64,000 nt of DNA from JALZMG01 sp963844175 (GCA_963844175.1 CAWJNE010000021.1:620001-684000), one strand, 5' to 3'. Shown: positions 1 to 8,092, counted from the first letter of the stretch. Numbers and translations are program-made. The notes: generated by a model not told the origin, from the sequence alone.

Positions 1-122
1 GCGCGGTCGCCTATCCCGTCACGCTGTTCGTCGGTCGCGACGGGTTCCTGCTCGAACGCACCGGGACCCTCGACGCCGACGAGCTGCGCCAGCGCATCGC
101 CGACTACTGGGCCGTCGGGTGA
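1..122 (+). CDS. thioredoxin-like protein, C-terminal fragment
   Basis: Only the last 39 codons are inside the window, reading in frame from base 3 to a TGA at 120-122. The residues YPVTLFVGRDGFLLERTGTL fit the last strands of a TlpA/ResA-type thioredoxin fold, where a cis-proline is followed by 'T-fvid-dG'. The stop lies 9 nt before the ccdA start, and redoxin-CcdA pairs are common in actinobacterial cytochrome c maturation and disulfide-reduction operons. The active-site CxxC would lie outside the window, so the assignment rests on the C-terminal pattern and the neighbour. Confidence 0.5.
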   Translation, partial: AVAYPVTLFVGRDGFLLERTGTLDADELRQRIADYWAVG

Positions 123-131
123 TGAGGTGAC

Positions 132-992
132 GTGAACCTCGGTCTGTCGTTCCTGCGCGGGATGGTGGCGTCGGTCAACCCGTGTGCGTTCGTGCTGCTA
201 CCGACCTACCTCATCTACTTCCTCGGCGTCGAGGCCGAGCGTGGTGGTCCCCAGCGGGCGTCGGTGCGCCGGGCGCTCGTCGTGTCGGCCGCCGTCTCGG
301 CCGGGTTCATGAGCGTGTTCGTCGTCGCCGGCATCCTCAGCAACTCCGTGACGTCCTGGCTCGACCGCAATGCCAAGTACGCCACCGCCGTGATCGGCGT
401 GGCCCTGGTCGTGCTCGGGGTGGCGATGCTCCTCGGCTACCGCCTACCGATCGCCACACCGGCGGTCGGCGGCGGCCGCGACCGCACGGCCCCGTCGATG
501 TACGTGTATGGCGCCGCCTATGCCGTGGCCTCGATCGGTTGCACGATCGGGCTGTTCGCGGCGACGGCCTTCGGCGCGCCGGACTCGTTCGGCGCCGGCG
601 TGGCCAACGTCGTCGCCTACGGCGCCGGGATGGCCCTCGTCGTCACGGCGCTGACCGTGAGCCTGGCCGTCGCCAACCACGCGCTGCTGCGCGTGCTGCG
701 CTCGGTGATGCGCCACGCCAACCAGCTCGCCGCGGCGTTCGTGCTCCTCTCGGGCGCCTACCTCCTCTACTACTTCTGGGTCGTCGACGTGAACGAGGAG
801 TCCGACGCCATCACCGAAGCCGTCGAGGGGTTCCAGAACGACGTCCTGGTGCGGCTCAGCGACAACTGGCAGATCGCCGCCGCCGTACTCGCCGCCGTGG
901 TGCTGGCAGCGGTGGCGTACGTCGGGGTCCGCCGCCGACCGGACACCGCGTCCCCGGTAGCGTCGCCCGATCGTGAGTCCAGCCGCAGCTGA
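132..992 (+). CDS. ccdA: CcdA-type cytochrome c biogenesis / thiol-disulfide membrane protein
   Basis: A 286-residue multi-spanning membrane protein of the CcdA/DsbD transmembrane family, which carries reducing power from cytoplasmic thioredoxin to exported redoxins. The hallmark NPCAFVLLP lies at residues 16-24 in the first membrane segment; a second conserved-type Cys sits in IGCTIGLFA. About six to seven hydrophobic segments follow, ending in a short charged tail. It starts at GTG 132, right after the redoxin fragment, and its end overlaps the next gene by 20 nt, so the three probably form one operon. The family call is strong; the exact partner (cytochrome c or an envelope redoxin) is inferred. 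Confidence 0.85.
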   Translation: MNLGLSFLRGMVASVNPCAFVLLPTYLIYFLGVEAERGGPQRASVRRALVVSAAVSAGFMSVFVVAGILSNSVTSWLDRNAKYATAVIGVALVVLGVAMLLGYRLPIATPAVGGGRDRTAPSMYVYGAAYAVASIGCTIGLFAATAFGAPDSFGAGVANVVAYGAGMALVVTALTVSLAVANHALLRVLRSVMRHANQLAAAFVLLSGAYLLYYFWVVDVNEESDAITEAVEGFQNDVLVRLSDNWQIAAAVLAAVVLAAVAYVGVRRRPDTASPVASPDRESSRS

Positions 993-1767
993 CCCGATCC
1001 CGGCGCGACCGGCGGCGACCGTCGTGGTCGTGCGCGACGAGGCCGAGCTGGAGGTGTTCGTGCTGCGCCGCACGACGAGCGCGGTGTTCGCCGGTGGGAT
1101 GTACGTCTTCCCGGGCGGCAAGGTCGACGCCGCCGACGGCGGTCCAGACATCGAGCCGTACTGCGACGGGCTCGACGATGCGACGGCATCGGCCGCGCTG
1201 GGGGTGGCGCAGGGTGGTCTGGCGTACTTCGTCGCCGCAGTGCGCGAATGCTTCGAGGAGGCCGGCATCCTGCTCGCCCGGCGCTCCGACGGCGGTCCGG
1301 TCGTCCCCTCCGACGCCGATCGGCATGCCGTCCACGCCGGCGAGCTGTCGATGGTCGATCTGTGCCGTCGCGACGGGTTGGTGCTCGAGCTGACCGCCGT
1401 GCGCTACGTCGCCCATTGGGTGACGCCGGTCGGAGAGACACCTCGCCGCTTCGACACCCGCTTCTTCCTCGCCGTCGCTCCGCCGGACCAGCCGGGTGCG
1501 CACGACGACACCGAGACGGTGCACAGCATGTGGATCCGGCCCGCCGATGCGCTGGGCCAGGCCGCCCGCGGTGAGCTCGGGATGATGCCGCCGACCATCG
1601 CCAACCTGGAGGCGATCGCCGGGTGCGCCACGACGGCAGAGGTGCTGGCCCTCGTCGACGCCGCCGGCCGCCCACCGCGCATCGAACCGCGCATGCGTCG
1701 CGATGCCGACGGCCGGATCGTCGGCGTCGCCATGCCCACCGACCCCGACTACGCCGACCTCGCCTGA
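973..1767 (+). CDS. NUDIX hydrolase (acyl-CoA diphosphatase-like)
   Basis: A 264-residue protein with a NUDIX fold that hydrolyses a nucleoside diphosphate linked to another moiety. The N-terminal strand TVVVVRDEAELEVFVLRR leads to FPGGKVD, and after an inserted loop of about 40 residues comes RECFEEAGILL, the core of the Nudix box. A long insert between GG and REUxEE is typical of NUDT19/NUDT7-like CoA or acyl-CoA pyrophosphatases, so that is the likeliest subclass. It starts at GTG 973 inside the end of ccdA and converges on mrp. Substrate not provable from sequence. Confidence 0.8.
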   Translation: MSPAAADPIPARPAATVVVVRDEAELEVFVLRRTTSAVFAGGMYVFPGGKVDAADGGPDIEPYCDGLDDATASAALGVAQGGLAYFVAAVRECFEEAGILLARRSDGGPVVPSDADRHAVHAGELSMVDLCRRDGLVLELTAVRYVAHWVTPVGETPRRFDTRFFLAVAPPDQPGAHDDTETVHSMWIRPADALGQAARGELGMMPPTIANLEAIAGCATTAEVLALVDAAGRPPRIEPRMRRDADGRIVGVAMPTDPDYADLA

Positions 1768-1779
1768 ACCCGGGGGAGG

Positions 1780-2994
1780 TCAGGTGGCGCGGGGGCCGAG
1801 GGCGACCTCGACGGCGTCGAGCATGCGTGCCGAGCAGCCGGCCATGTCCACGCCGTCGGTGTCGGTCGACGGGCTGACGACCTCGTCCAGCCGGTCGGCA
1901 ACGGCGGCGAAGGCCCGCGCTGCGGGCCCCATCGCATCGCCGGTCTCCAACGCCACCGGTCGACCGGCATCGCCGCCGGCCGAGACGGCCGGCTCCAGCG
2001 GGATCTGCCCGAGCAGCGGGACGTCGATCGCCGCCGCCAGCTCGGTCCCGCCACCGGCGCCGAAGAGTTGGTACGTCGTGCCGTGCTGGCACGTGAAGTC
2101 GGTCATGTTCTCGATCACGCCGACCACCCGCACGAAGCTGCGCTTGGCCATGTCGGCAGCCCGCTGCGCGACCTTCTGCGCCGCCTGCGCCGGCGTGGTG
2201 ACGATCACCAGGTCGGTCCGCGGCAAGAGCCGGGCCAAGCCCATCTGCACGTCACCCGTGCCCGGCGGCATGTCGATCAGCAGGTCGTCGAGCTCGCCCC
2301 AGCGCACGTCGCGCAGGAACTGCTCGACGGCCTTCGTCAGCATCAGCCCCCGCCACATCAGCGCGGTGTCCTCCTCGACCAGGAACCCGGTCGACACGAC
2401 CTTCAGCCGGCCGGCGCCGACGGCCAGCTCGTTGGGGAGGATCATCGGCCGCTCGCTGCCCTCGACTCGCGCCGCTTCCATCCGGTCGGTCATCCCGAGC
2501 AGCCGCGGCACGGAGAACCCCCAGATGTCGGCGTCCAGCACGCCGACGGTGCGGCCCTTGGCGGCCAGCGCCACGGCCAGGTTGACGGTGACCGAGCTCT
2601 TGCCGACGCCGCCCTTGCCGCTGGCGATGGCGAGGATCCGGGTGGACGCGGGCACCTGCGTGTCGCCGGCGTTCTGGCGGGCGTTCCAGCGCGCCTTGAG
2701 CATCACCTCGGTGCGCTCCTCCGGCGTCATCTCACCCCATTGGATGCGCACCTCGCGCACGCCCGGGTGGACGCCGACGCGCTGCTCGACCTCGCGCTTG
2801 ATGTCCGCCCGCAGGGGGCACCCGCCGATCGTCAGCTTGACGGTCACGTGCACGGTGCCGTCCTGGTCGACGACGACGCCCGGGACCATGCCCAGGGACA
2901 CGATGTCGCTGCCCAGCTCGGGGTCGATGACGGAACCCAGCACGGCCACGACCTCGTCGGTCGAGGGCGGAGGTGCGACCGTGGAGGTGGGCAT
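1780..2994 (-). CDS. mrp: Mrp/NBP35-family iron-sulfur carrier ATPase
   Basis: A 404-residue Fe-S cluster carrier/assembly P-loop ATPase. An N-terminal MIP18 (DUF59) domain shows VIDPELGSDIVSLGMV and the LTIGGCPL motif. A deviant Walker A, GKGGVGKSSVTVNLA, follows, then DADIWGFS and DMPPGTGD. Where many Mrp proteins have CxxC, this one reads FTCQHG, so one cluster cysteine is absent. The ATG at 2994 was chosen because a TAAAAT -10 box lies 7 nt upstream; a longer reading frame exists but lacks a signal. It is divergent from the SufR-like regulator at 3036, with the IscA/ErpA gene beyond it, which supports an Fe-S role. Confidence 0.88.
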   Translation of the reverse strand: MPTSTVAPPPSTDEVVAVLGSVIDPELGSDIVSLGMVPGVVVDQDGTVHVTVKLTIGGCPLRADIKREVEQRVGVHPGVREVRIQWGEMTPEERTEVMLKARWNARQNAGDTQVPASTRILAIASGKGGVGKSSVTVNLAVALAAKGRTVGVLDADIWGFSVPRLLGMTDRMEAARVEGSERPMILPNELAVGAGRLKVVSTGFLVEEDTALMWRGLMLTKAVEQFLRDVRWGELDDLLIDMPPGTGDVQMGLARLLPRTDLVIVTTPAQAAQKVAQRAADMAKRSFVRVVGVIENMTDFTCQHGTTYQLFGAGGGTELAAAIDVPLLGQIPLEPAVSAGGDAGRPVALETGDAMGPAARAFAAVADRLDEVVSPSTDTDGVDMAGCSARMLDAVEVALGPRAT

Positions 2995-3001
2995 GACCAA
3001 C

Positions 3002-3007
3002 ATTTTA
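3002..3007 (-). promoter_or_regulatory. leaderless-type -10 box for mrp
   Basis: TAAAAT on the minus strand, 7 nt before the mrp ATG at 2994. It lies only 15 nt from the opposing -10 of the SufR-like gene, so the two promoters overlap and could be controlled by one bound regulator. Confidence 0.6.
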
Positions 3008-3022
3008 CCGGTCGACGCCGTG

Positions 3023-3028
3023 TAATCT
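3023..3028 (+). promoter_or_regulatory. leaderless-type -10 box for the SufR-like regulator
   Basis: TAATCT followed by 7 nt and the GTG at 3036. There is no room for a Shine-Dalgarno, so transcription probably starts at or near the start codon. Confidence 0.6.
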
Positions 3029-3035
3029 AGGTTCC

Positions 3036-3752
3036 GTGGCGACGTCAGGGCCGATCCCATCACGGGACGTCATGCGCGCCCTCGGTGACAACACCCGGTA
3101 CGCCATCTACCTCGAGCTGGCGCGGTCGCCGCGCCCGCTGGTCACGTCCGAGATCGCCGAGATGCTGGACCTCCACCCGAACACTGTGCGTCCGCACCTC
3201 GACCGCATGCGCGAGGTCGGCCTGCTCGAGGTGACCACGGGGGCACGGGGCGAGGTCGGCCGCCCCCAGCACCGGTACTCGCTGGCCGCCGATGCCCCGT
3301 CGCTCGGCCTCGAGCCCCCGCTGATGCCCATGCTCGCCCGCATGGTGCTGGAGATGGCCCACCGGCTCGACGCCAGTCCAGCCGATGCCGTCGCCGTCGG
3401 CGCCGCCGAGGGGCGCGCCCGCGCCGCCGCCTACGCCGAGGCGCCGTCGGCCCTGGAGGCGCTGGTCGCCGACCTCGACCGCCTCGGCTTCGACCCACTG
3501 GTCGCCGAGGTGCCGGCCGCCGACGCGCCGGACGGCCTCGGCGTCGACGGCCTCGACGACGACGTCACCGCCGTGGTGGCCTTCGCCAACTGCCCATTCG
3601 CCGACATCGCCCGCGCCCACCCGGAGCTGGTCTGCGCCCTGCACCGCGGCCTGGTCAGCGGGTTCGTCGAGCACATGGGCGACGCCGAGGTGCAGGAGTT
3701 CTGCACCCTCGTCGACCGCACCCCGTGCCAGGTGTCGCTCGTCAGCCGGTGA
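3036..3752 (+). CDS. SufR-like HTH regulator with C-terminal cysteine cluster
   Basis: A 238-residue transcription factor. Residues about 10-85 form a winged helix (VTSEIAEMLDLHPNTVRPHLDRMREVGLL, then GRPQHRY). The C-terminal third carries four cysteines, C185, C199, C222 and C231, in the arrangement NCPF-x10-VC...FC-x8-C seen in SufR-type regulators that sense the Fe-S state through a bound cluster. It sits between mrp and an A-type Fe-S carrier, so autogenous and divergent control of Fe-S biogenesis is a reasonable inference. A true suf operon is not in the window, so the target genes are unproven. Confidence 0.72.
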   Translation: MATSGPIPSRDVMRALGDNTRYAIYLELARSPRPLVTSEIAEMLDLHPNTVRPHLDRMREVGLLEVTTGARGEVGRPQHRYSLAADAPSLGLEPPLMPMLARMVLEMAHRLDASPADAVAVGAAEGRARAAAYAEAPSALEALVADLDRLGFDPLVAEVPAADAPDGLGVDGLDDDVTAVVAFANCPFADIARAHPELVCALHRGLVSGFVEHMGDAEVQEFCTLVDRTPCQVSLVSR

Positions 3753-3810
3753 TGGGCATGCGGGCCGTTATCATCGATCAGAGCACTGTCCCGCCAGCGT
3801 GCTGGCGCCG

Positions 3811-3816
3811 AGGAGG
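3811..3816 (+). promoter_or_regulatory. strong Shine-Dalgarno of the IscA/ErpA gene
   Basis: AGGAGG lies 6 nt before GTG 3823. It fixes the start of the small Fe-S carrier, although the reading frame stays open far upstream. Confidence 0.7.
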
Positions 3817-3822
3817 AACGCC

Positions 3823-4152
3823 GTGATCACCCTCACCGAATCCGCTGCCGTCAAGGTCAAGGAACTGTTGGTTGCCGAGGGCGCCGCCGACCTCGCGCTG
3901 CGGGTCGCCGTCCGCCCGGGCGGGTGCAGTGGCTTCTCCTACGAGATGTTCTTCGACGGCGACATCGCCGCCGACGACGAGCAGGCCAAGTTCGGCCCCG
4001 ACGAGACCGTGAAGGTCGTCGTCGACCCCCAGTCGTCGCAGCTCCTCCAGGGCGCCACGCTGGATTACAAGGACGGCCTCGAGCAGTCGGGCTTCGCCAT
4101 CACGAACCCCAACGCCACCCGCACCTGCGGCTGCGGCCAGAGCTTCTCCTGA
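3823..4152 (+). CDS. erpA: A-type iron-sulfur cluster carrier (IscA/ErpA/HesB)
   Basis: A 109-residue HesB/IscA-domain protein that holds and inserts Fe-S clusters into target enzymes. The three ligand cysteines are in the family positions: GGCSGFSYEM and, at the C-terminus, TCGCGQSF. The length is typical. GTG 3823 is set by an AGGAGG Shine-Dalgarno; longer in-frame extensions overlap the preceding gene and have the wrong composition. It follows the SufR-like gene by 70 nt in the same direction and converges on the DNA methyltransferase. IscA, ErpA and SufA cannot be told apart from sequence alone. Confidence 0.88.
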   Translation: MITLTESAAVKVKELLVAEGAADLALRVAVRPGGCSGFSYEMFFDGDIAADDEQAKFGPDETVKVVVDPQSSQLLQGATLDYKDGLEQSGFAITNPNATRTCGCGQSFS

Positions 4153-4157
4153 CCCGC

Positions 4158-4179
4158 CGCGCCCTCCCATCTGGGCGCG
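4158..4179. terminator. hairpin between convergent genes
   Basis: CGCGCCC and GGGCGCG form a 7-bp stem with an 8-nt loop between the stops of the Fe-S carrier and the methyltransferase. There is no T-run on either side, so termination is inferred from position and symmetry. Confidence 0.4.
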
Positions 4180-4186
4180 CATGTTC

Positions 4187-5614
4187 TCAGTCCTGCTTCG
4201 GGGCGCGGACGTTCTCGAGATCGAGACGCGGCGCGCCCAGTTCTTGGTCCCAGAAGCCGGGCAGCGGTCGCACCTGCCCCATGGCGTAACGGCGCAACCG
4301 GTCGAGCGCGGCGGGCGCGCCGAGGTCGATCACGTCGAACACCACCCCTGAGCCGGCACTGCGCAGCGCCTGGTCGGGAGGACTCCGCCGTTCCGGGAGA
4401 TCGGTGGTCAACACGACGATCGGGGTGGAAGCGCCGAGCGCTGCGGCCCGGCCCAGCGCCCGCAGCGTCACGTCCATGCTCGACAGCCCGCTGCGCCAGC
4501 TCGTCGCCGCGCCGGCGAGGTCGAAGCGCCAGACGTCGCCGGCGGCATCGCGGGCGACGAACGGGACGACCACACCGGAGTTCTTGACCCGGCGGTCGGT
4601 CTCGATGGCGGTGAAGCCGGCGTCGACCAGCGCCGCCATGGCTCGCCGACCGAGCGAGTCCCCGCCCACGCCGGGCGAGTGGTCGCGGACGGCACCCTCC
4701 TCGGCGACCCGCCGCCGAGCCAGCTCGGCGTAGGCGGGGTCGAGGTCGTAGCCGACGTAGCGCCGTCCCAGCCGCGCCGCAGCGACCAGCGCCGACCCGC
4801 TGCCCATGAACGGATCGAGCACCAGGTCGTCGCGATACGTGTAGAGCTGGATGAGCCGGGACGGCAGCTCCACCGGGAACGGCGCCGGGTGGCCGACCCG
4901 GCGGGCCCGCTCGGGCGGGATCGACCACACGTCGAGGGTGAGCGCGAGGAAGTCGTCGGTCGGCAGCGTGCTCTCCTGCGGCAGGCCGCCGCCCGACCGC
5001 TGGCGCACCGAGCGGGCCCGGTCGAAGCGTCCCTTGCTGGCCACGATCACCCGCTCGGTGAGGTCGCGCAGCACCGGGTTGCCGGCCCGGCGGAACGAGC
5101 CCCACGCACACGACCCCGCCGCGCCCTCAGCCTTCTGCCAGATCAGCTCGCCGCGCAGCAGCAGCCCGAGGTCGTGCTCGAGGATGCGCGTCACGTCGGC
5201 CGACAGGCTGCGGTACGGCTTGCGCCCGAGGTTGGCGACGTTCACGGCGATCCGCCCGCCGGGTTCGAGCGTGCGGCGGCACTCGGCGAACACGTCGGTG
5301 AGCAGCTGCAGGTACTCGAGGTACGACGCCGGCACGCCCTCGCGCTCCAGCTCCTCCTCGTACTGCTTGCCGGCGAAGTACGGCGGTGACGTGACCACGA
5401 GGGCCACCGAACCGTCCTCGACGGCGTCCATCGAGCGGGCGTCGCCGACCACGAAGGGCTCGGCGACGGGTCTCGGCACGGGCACGTCGTCGTCGCTCGA
5501 CAGCTCCGGGGGTCGGAAGCGCTCGTAGAACGCCGACGCGTCGTGGCTCTCGCGCCCACCGGCGCCGAAGTTCAACGTCGAGGTCCGCCGGCGGGCCCGC
5601 CGGCTCGGTGCCAT
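4187..5614 (-). CDS. orphan DNA amino-methyltransferase with extra C-terminal domain
   Basis: A 475-residue SAM-dependent DNA methyltransferase of the beta order. The catalytic motif TSPPYF comes first, near residue 75, and the SAM-binding motif DPFMGSGSALVAAA comes later, near residue 250, followed by GYDLDPAYAELARRR. SPPY favours N4-cytosine over N6-adenine methylation. About 170 further residues (VVPFVARDAAGDVWRFD to YAMGQVRPLPGFWDQE) form an additional domain that I cannot name with confidence. No restriction gene is adjacent. ATG 5614 was chosen for the TACCGT box 7 nt upstream. Confidence 0.8.
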   Translation of the reverse strand: MAPSRRARRRTSTLNFGAGGRESHDASAFYERFRPPELSSDDDVPVPRPVAEPFVVGDARSMDAVEDGSVALVVTSPPYFAGKQYEEELEREGVPASYLEYLQLLTDVFAECRRTLEPGGRIAVNVANLGRKPYRSLSADVTRILEHDLGLLLRGELIWQKAEGAAGSCAWGSFRRAGNPVLRDLTERVIVASKGRFDRARSVRQRSGGGLPQESTLPTDDFLALTLDVWSIPPERARRVGHPAPFPVELPSRLIQLYTYRDDLVLDPFMGSGSALVAAARLGRRYVGYDLDPAYAELARRRVAEEGAVRDHSPGVGGDSLGRRAMAALVDAGFTAIETDRRVKNSGVVVPFVARDAAGDVWRFDLAGAATSWRSGLSSMDVTLRALGRAAALGASTPIVVLTTDLPERRSPPDQALRSAGSGVVFDVIDLGAPAALDRLRRYAMGQVRPLPGFWDQELGAPRLDLENVRAPKQD

Positions 5615-5621
5615 GCCGACC

Positions 5622-5627
5622 ACGGTA
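5622..5627 (-). promoter_or_regulatory. leaderless-type -10 box for the DNA methyltransferase
   Basis: TACCGT on the minus strand, 7 nt before ATG 5614. Confidence 0.55.
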
Positions 5628-5704
5628 ATCGATCGAACACGCGCGCGATCACCGTTGGTAGTGCAGGTTGCACGATTGGCGGCGACGTGGGACCATTCGG
5701 CGCC

Positions 5705-6861
5705 ATGTCGCCGGATACCTCGTCCTCCTCGCGCCCCGCGAGCTGGTCCGAGGGCTCGGCCGACACCCCCGGCGGGCGAGTAAGGGCGGCGTTCGGGGCG
5801 TCCAACCGAGCCCGTCCGAGCAGCGGGCGCTCTCCGCGATCGGGATCGACGATCCGTTGATGCAGGGCTACATGGCGTGGCGCCGCAGCCTCCTGCTCGT
5901 CGCCGCCCCGATCGCCGTGTTCTCGGGCGCCCTGGCGACGTGGGACCTGGCGACGAACTACTCGGTCAGGGGGCTGACGCCCCTCGGGATCGTCGTCTCG
6001 CTGATCCCGTCCATCGCCGTGCTGCTCCTCAACGTCACCACCGTGATCGCCGCGTTGACGTGGAGCAACCCCCGCCGCTCGGCCCGGACGTTGAACATCG
6101 GCTGGGCCGTCTCCATCGCCGCGCCGTTGGTCGCCTCCGTGCTGCCGGTCAACTGGCTGGTCACCGAGGAGCGGCTGAACCAGTTCGGGCCCGACACCGA
6201 GTTCGTCTTCCGCATCCTGATCAGCATCGAGTACGCCGTCGTGCTGCTGCCCACCCTGCTCAGCTTCCCGGCCGGAGTGGTGCGCGGCGCCGCCCGGATC
6301 AAGTCGCTGCTGCCGTCGAGCACGTTGGCCGGCTGGGTGCTGCTCATCCTGGCCCCCATCTACGCCGTGTTCTTCGTCGTCGCCATCATCATCGTCGAGC
6401 AGCTCGCCGGCAACGGGCTGCTGTTGGCAGGCATCGTCCTGCTCGCCGCCAGCCCGTTCGTGCACCTCGCCGGAGCACGGCTCTACATCAGGCCGCTGAC
6501 CACCGACGACGAGGTGCGGCGCCTCGACCGGGTGCAGCGGCGGTCGGGGCTCCTGACCTTGCTCGGCGTCGTGATGCTCGTGATCTGGGCCCTCACCGCC
6601 AGGTTCGGCGACTCGCGCCTGATCGGCTCCGTCGCCGACGGCGCCCTGCTCGACCACAAGGCGGCCCTCCTGCGGGTCGTCGAGCTGGTGTGCCGGGTGC
6701 TCATCACGACGGCCGTCTTCAGCCACCTGCTCCTGCAGGTCACCGACGCCAGCTGGCGCTTCGACCGGGGGTTCGGCGATCCGGAGGCCTACCGGCGACA
6801 CGAGGAGCAGATGACCGAGGTCGACCGAGCGTTGAAGGCAACGGGCGAGCGGGTCGGCTGA
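5705..6861 (+). CDS. multi-spanning membrane protein of unknown function, apparent frameshift near the N-terminus
   Basis: From about residue 50 onward the protein is clear: SEQRALSAIGIDDPLMQGYMAWRRS, then about eight hydrophobic segments (for example SLLLVAAPIAVFSGALA and LGIVVSLIPSIAVLLLNV). I do not recognise the family. No ATG or GTG precedes Met 5860 in that frame. ATG 5705, with GACCAT 8 nt upstream, opens a Ser-rich N-terminus (MSPDTSSSSRPASW) in a neighbouring frame that overlaps it. One missing base around 5790-5815, perhaps in a G run, would join the two. If there is no error, translation would begin at ATG 5860. Orientation and membrane nature are sure; function is unknown. Confidence 0.6.
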
Positions 6862-6885
6862 GTCGATCGCCGTTCGCGGCGGCGG

Positions 6886-6891
6886 TACGGT
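6886..6891 (+). promoter_or_regulatory. leaderless-type -10 box for ridA
   Basis: TACGGT, 7 nt before ATG 6899. It supports this start over the in-frame GTG at 6890, which would overlap the box. Confidence 0.6.
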
Positions 6892-6898
6892 GCGCGCG

Positions 6899-7252
6899 AT
6901 GAACAAGCCACTCGGTCCGTACAGCCCCTTCGTGCGCGCCGGGGACTTCGTCATCGTGTCCGGGCAGGGTGGGATGCGCAACGGCGCACTCGTCGAGGGC
7001 GGGGTCGCCGCCCAGACGACCCAGACGATGGCCAACGTCGCCGACCGCCTCGCCGACGCCGGCGCGTCGCTCGACGACGTCGTCAAGACGCTGTGCTTCC
7101 TCACCGACATGGGCACGTTCGACGAGTTCAACGGCGCCTACGCCGAGGCCTTCGGCGATCACCGCCCGGCCCGTTCGACGGTCGAGGTCTCGGCGCTGCC
7201 AGCCGGGATGGACGTCGAGGTCGAGGCCTGGGCGTACCTGCCGCCAGTGTGA
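6899..7252 (+). CDS. RidA-family protein (YjgF/L-PSP)
   Basis: A 117-residue RidA-family protein. Family members form trimers and deaminate reactive enamine/imine intermediates from PLP enzymes. Visible signatures are LGPYSPFVRAGDFVIVSGQGG at the N-terminus, the QTTQTMANVADRLADAGAS helix, and HRPARSTVEVSALP with the substrate-carboxylate arginine before the C-terminal strand. The length fits a single domain. ATG 6899 is set by a -10 box 7 nt upstream. A PLP decarboxylase lies about 0.8 kb downstream, but no functional tie is shown. Confidence 0.85.
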   Translation: MNKPLGPYSPFVRAGDFVIVSGQGGMRNGALVEGGVAAQTTQTMANVADRLADAGASLDDVVKTLCFLTDMGTFDEFNGAYAEAFGDHRPARSTVEVSALPAGMDVEVEAWAYLPPV

Positions 7253-7335
7253 GCGAGCGAACGATCGACGGTGTGAGCGAGCGTGTTCGGTGCGGCACAG
7301 CGCGGCGGTCTGAGTGAGCGAGCGAACAATCGACA
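7247..7335 (+). repeat. short direct repeats GTGAGCGAGCG
   Basis: The string GTGAGCGAGCGAAC with a following RATCGAC occurs at 7250-7270 and again at 7314-7333; a shorter GTGAGCGAGCG copy lies at 7273-7283. They fill the space between ridA and the glycosylase and include that gene's presumed GTG start. Confidence 0.5.
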
Positions 7336-7912
7336 GCGGCGTGGGCGAGCCTTCTCGCTGCTCGTGGTCGACGGGCAGCCCGCCTACCTCGCCTACCACG
7401 ACGTCGAATGGGGGGTTCCGCAGCGGGATCCGCAGGTGCTCTTCGAGTTCGTGGTCCTCGAGGGCGCCCAGGCCGGGCTGTCGTGGTCGACGATCCTCAA
7501 CAAGCGAGCGGGCTATCGGCGCGCCTTCGCCGACTTCGACCCGGCCCGTGTCGCCGCGTTCGACGACGACGACGTGGCGCGGTGCCTCGCTGACCCCGGC
7601 ATCGTCCGCAACCGGGCCAAGGTCGCCGCAGCCATCGGCAACGCCAGGGCGTGGCTCGACCTCGACGACCCCGCGACCCACCTGTGGTCGTTCGTGGACG
7701 GTTCGCCGGTGGCCAACCGGTGGTCGACGCTGGCCGACGTACCCGTCACGACACCGGCGGCGGAGGCGATGAGCAAGGACCTCAAGCGCCGCGGCTTCCG
7801 CTTCGTCGGGCCGACGATCTGCTATTCGCTGATGCAGGCGTGCGGCCTCGTCAACGACCACGTGACGTCCTGCTTCCGCCACGCCCAGGTGGCGATCGAC
7901 CCGGACGGCTAG
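7314..7912 (+). CDS. tag: DNA-3-methyladenine glycosylase I, one-base frameshift
   Basis: Base-excision repair glycosylase that removes 3-methyladenine. The main frame shows AYHDVEWGVP, LEGAQAGLSWSTIL and, near the end, FVGPTICYSLMQACGLVNDH followed by TSCFRH. Tag proteins hold zinc with Cys4, His17, His175 and Cys179 (E. coli numbering). The last three are present, but Cys4 of the RCSW motif is in a different frame, reached from GTG 7314 (MSERTIDSGVGEPSRCSW). Adding one G at about 7366-7368 turns CSW|ST into CSWVDGQPAYLAYHD and restores the normal protein. This is either a sequencing deletion or a recently broken gene. Confidence 0.82.
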
Positions 7913-7915
7913 CGT
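7910..7915 (+). promoter_or_regulatory. leaderless-type -10 box for the 51-aa membrane protein
   Basis: TAGCGT with 9 nt to ATG 7925; it overlaps the stop codon of tag. Confidence 0.5.
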
Positions 7916-7924
7916 GAGGTCGCT

Positions 7925-8080
7925 ATGGCCGGTGCGATCACCATCGTCGTCGTCCTGCTGATCTTCCCGGTGCTGGTGCTGCTCAGCGGCGGGATCGCAT
8001 CGGCGATCCTCGGCCAGTCGCTCGAGGTCGACGCCGAGCAGCGCAACGCCGGCAGCGAGCTGCTCGAACTGCCGGACTGA
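7925..8080 (+). CDS. small single-span membrane protein (51 aa)
   Basis: Starts MAGAITIVVVLLIFPVLVLL and continues through SGGIASAILGQSLEVDAEQR to ELLELPD. One hydrophobic helix (residues 4-32) is followed by a short acidic cytoplasmic or periplasmic tail. A TAGCGT box 9 nt upstream and tight packing between tag (13 nt) and the decarboxylase (12 nt) support expression. Function unknown; I do not recognise a family. Confidence 0.6.
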   Translation: MAGAITIVVVLLIFPVLVLLSGGIASAILGQSLEVDAEQRNAGSELLELPD

Positions 8081-8092
8081 CGCCGCCACGAC

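Noticed and set aside
7247..7335. att-site-like direct repeats
   Set aside because: No integrase, tRNA or foreign cargo lies between them; they are short GC-rich repeats only.
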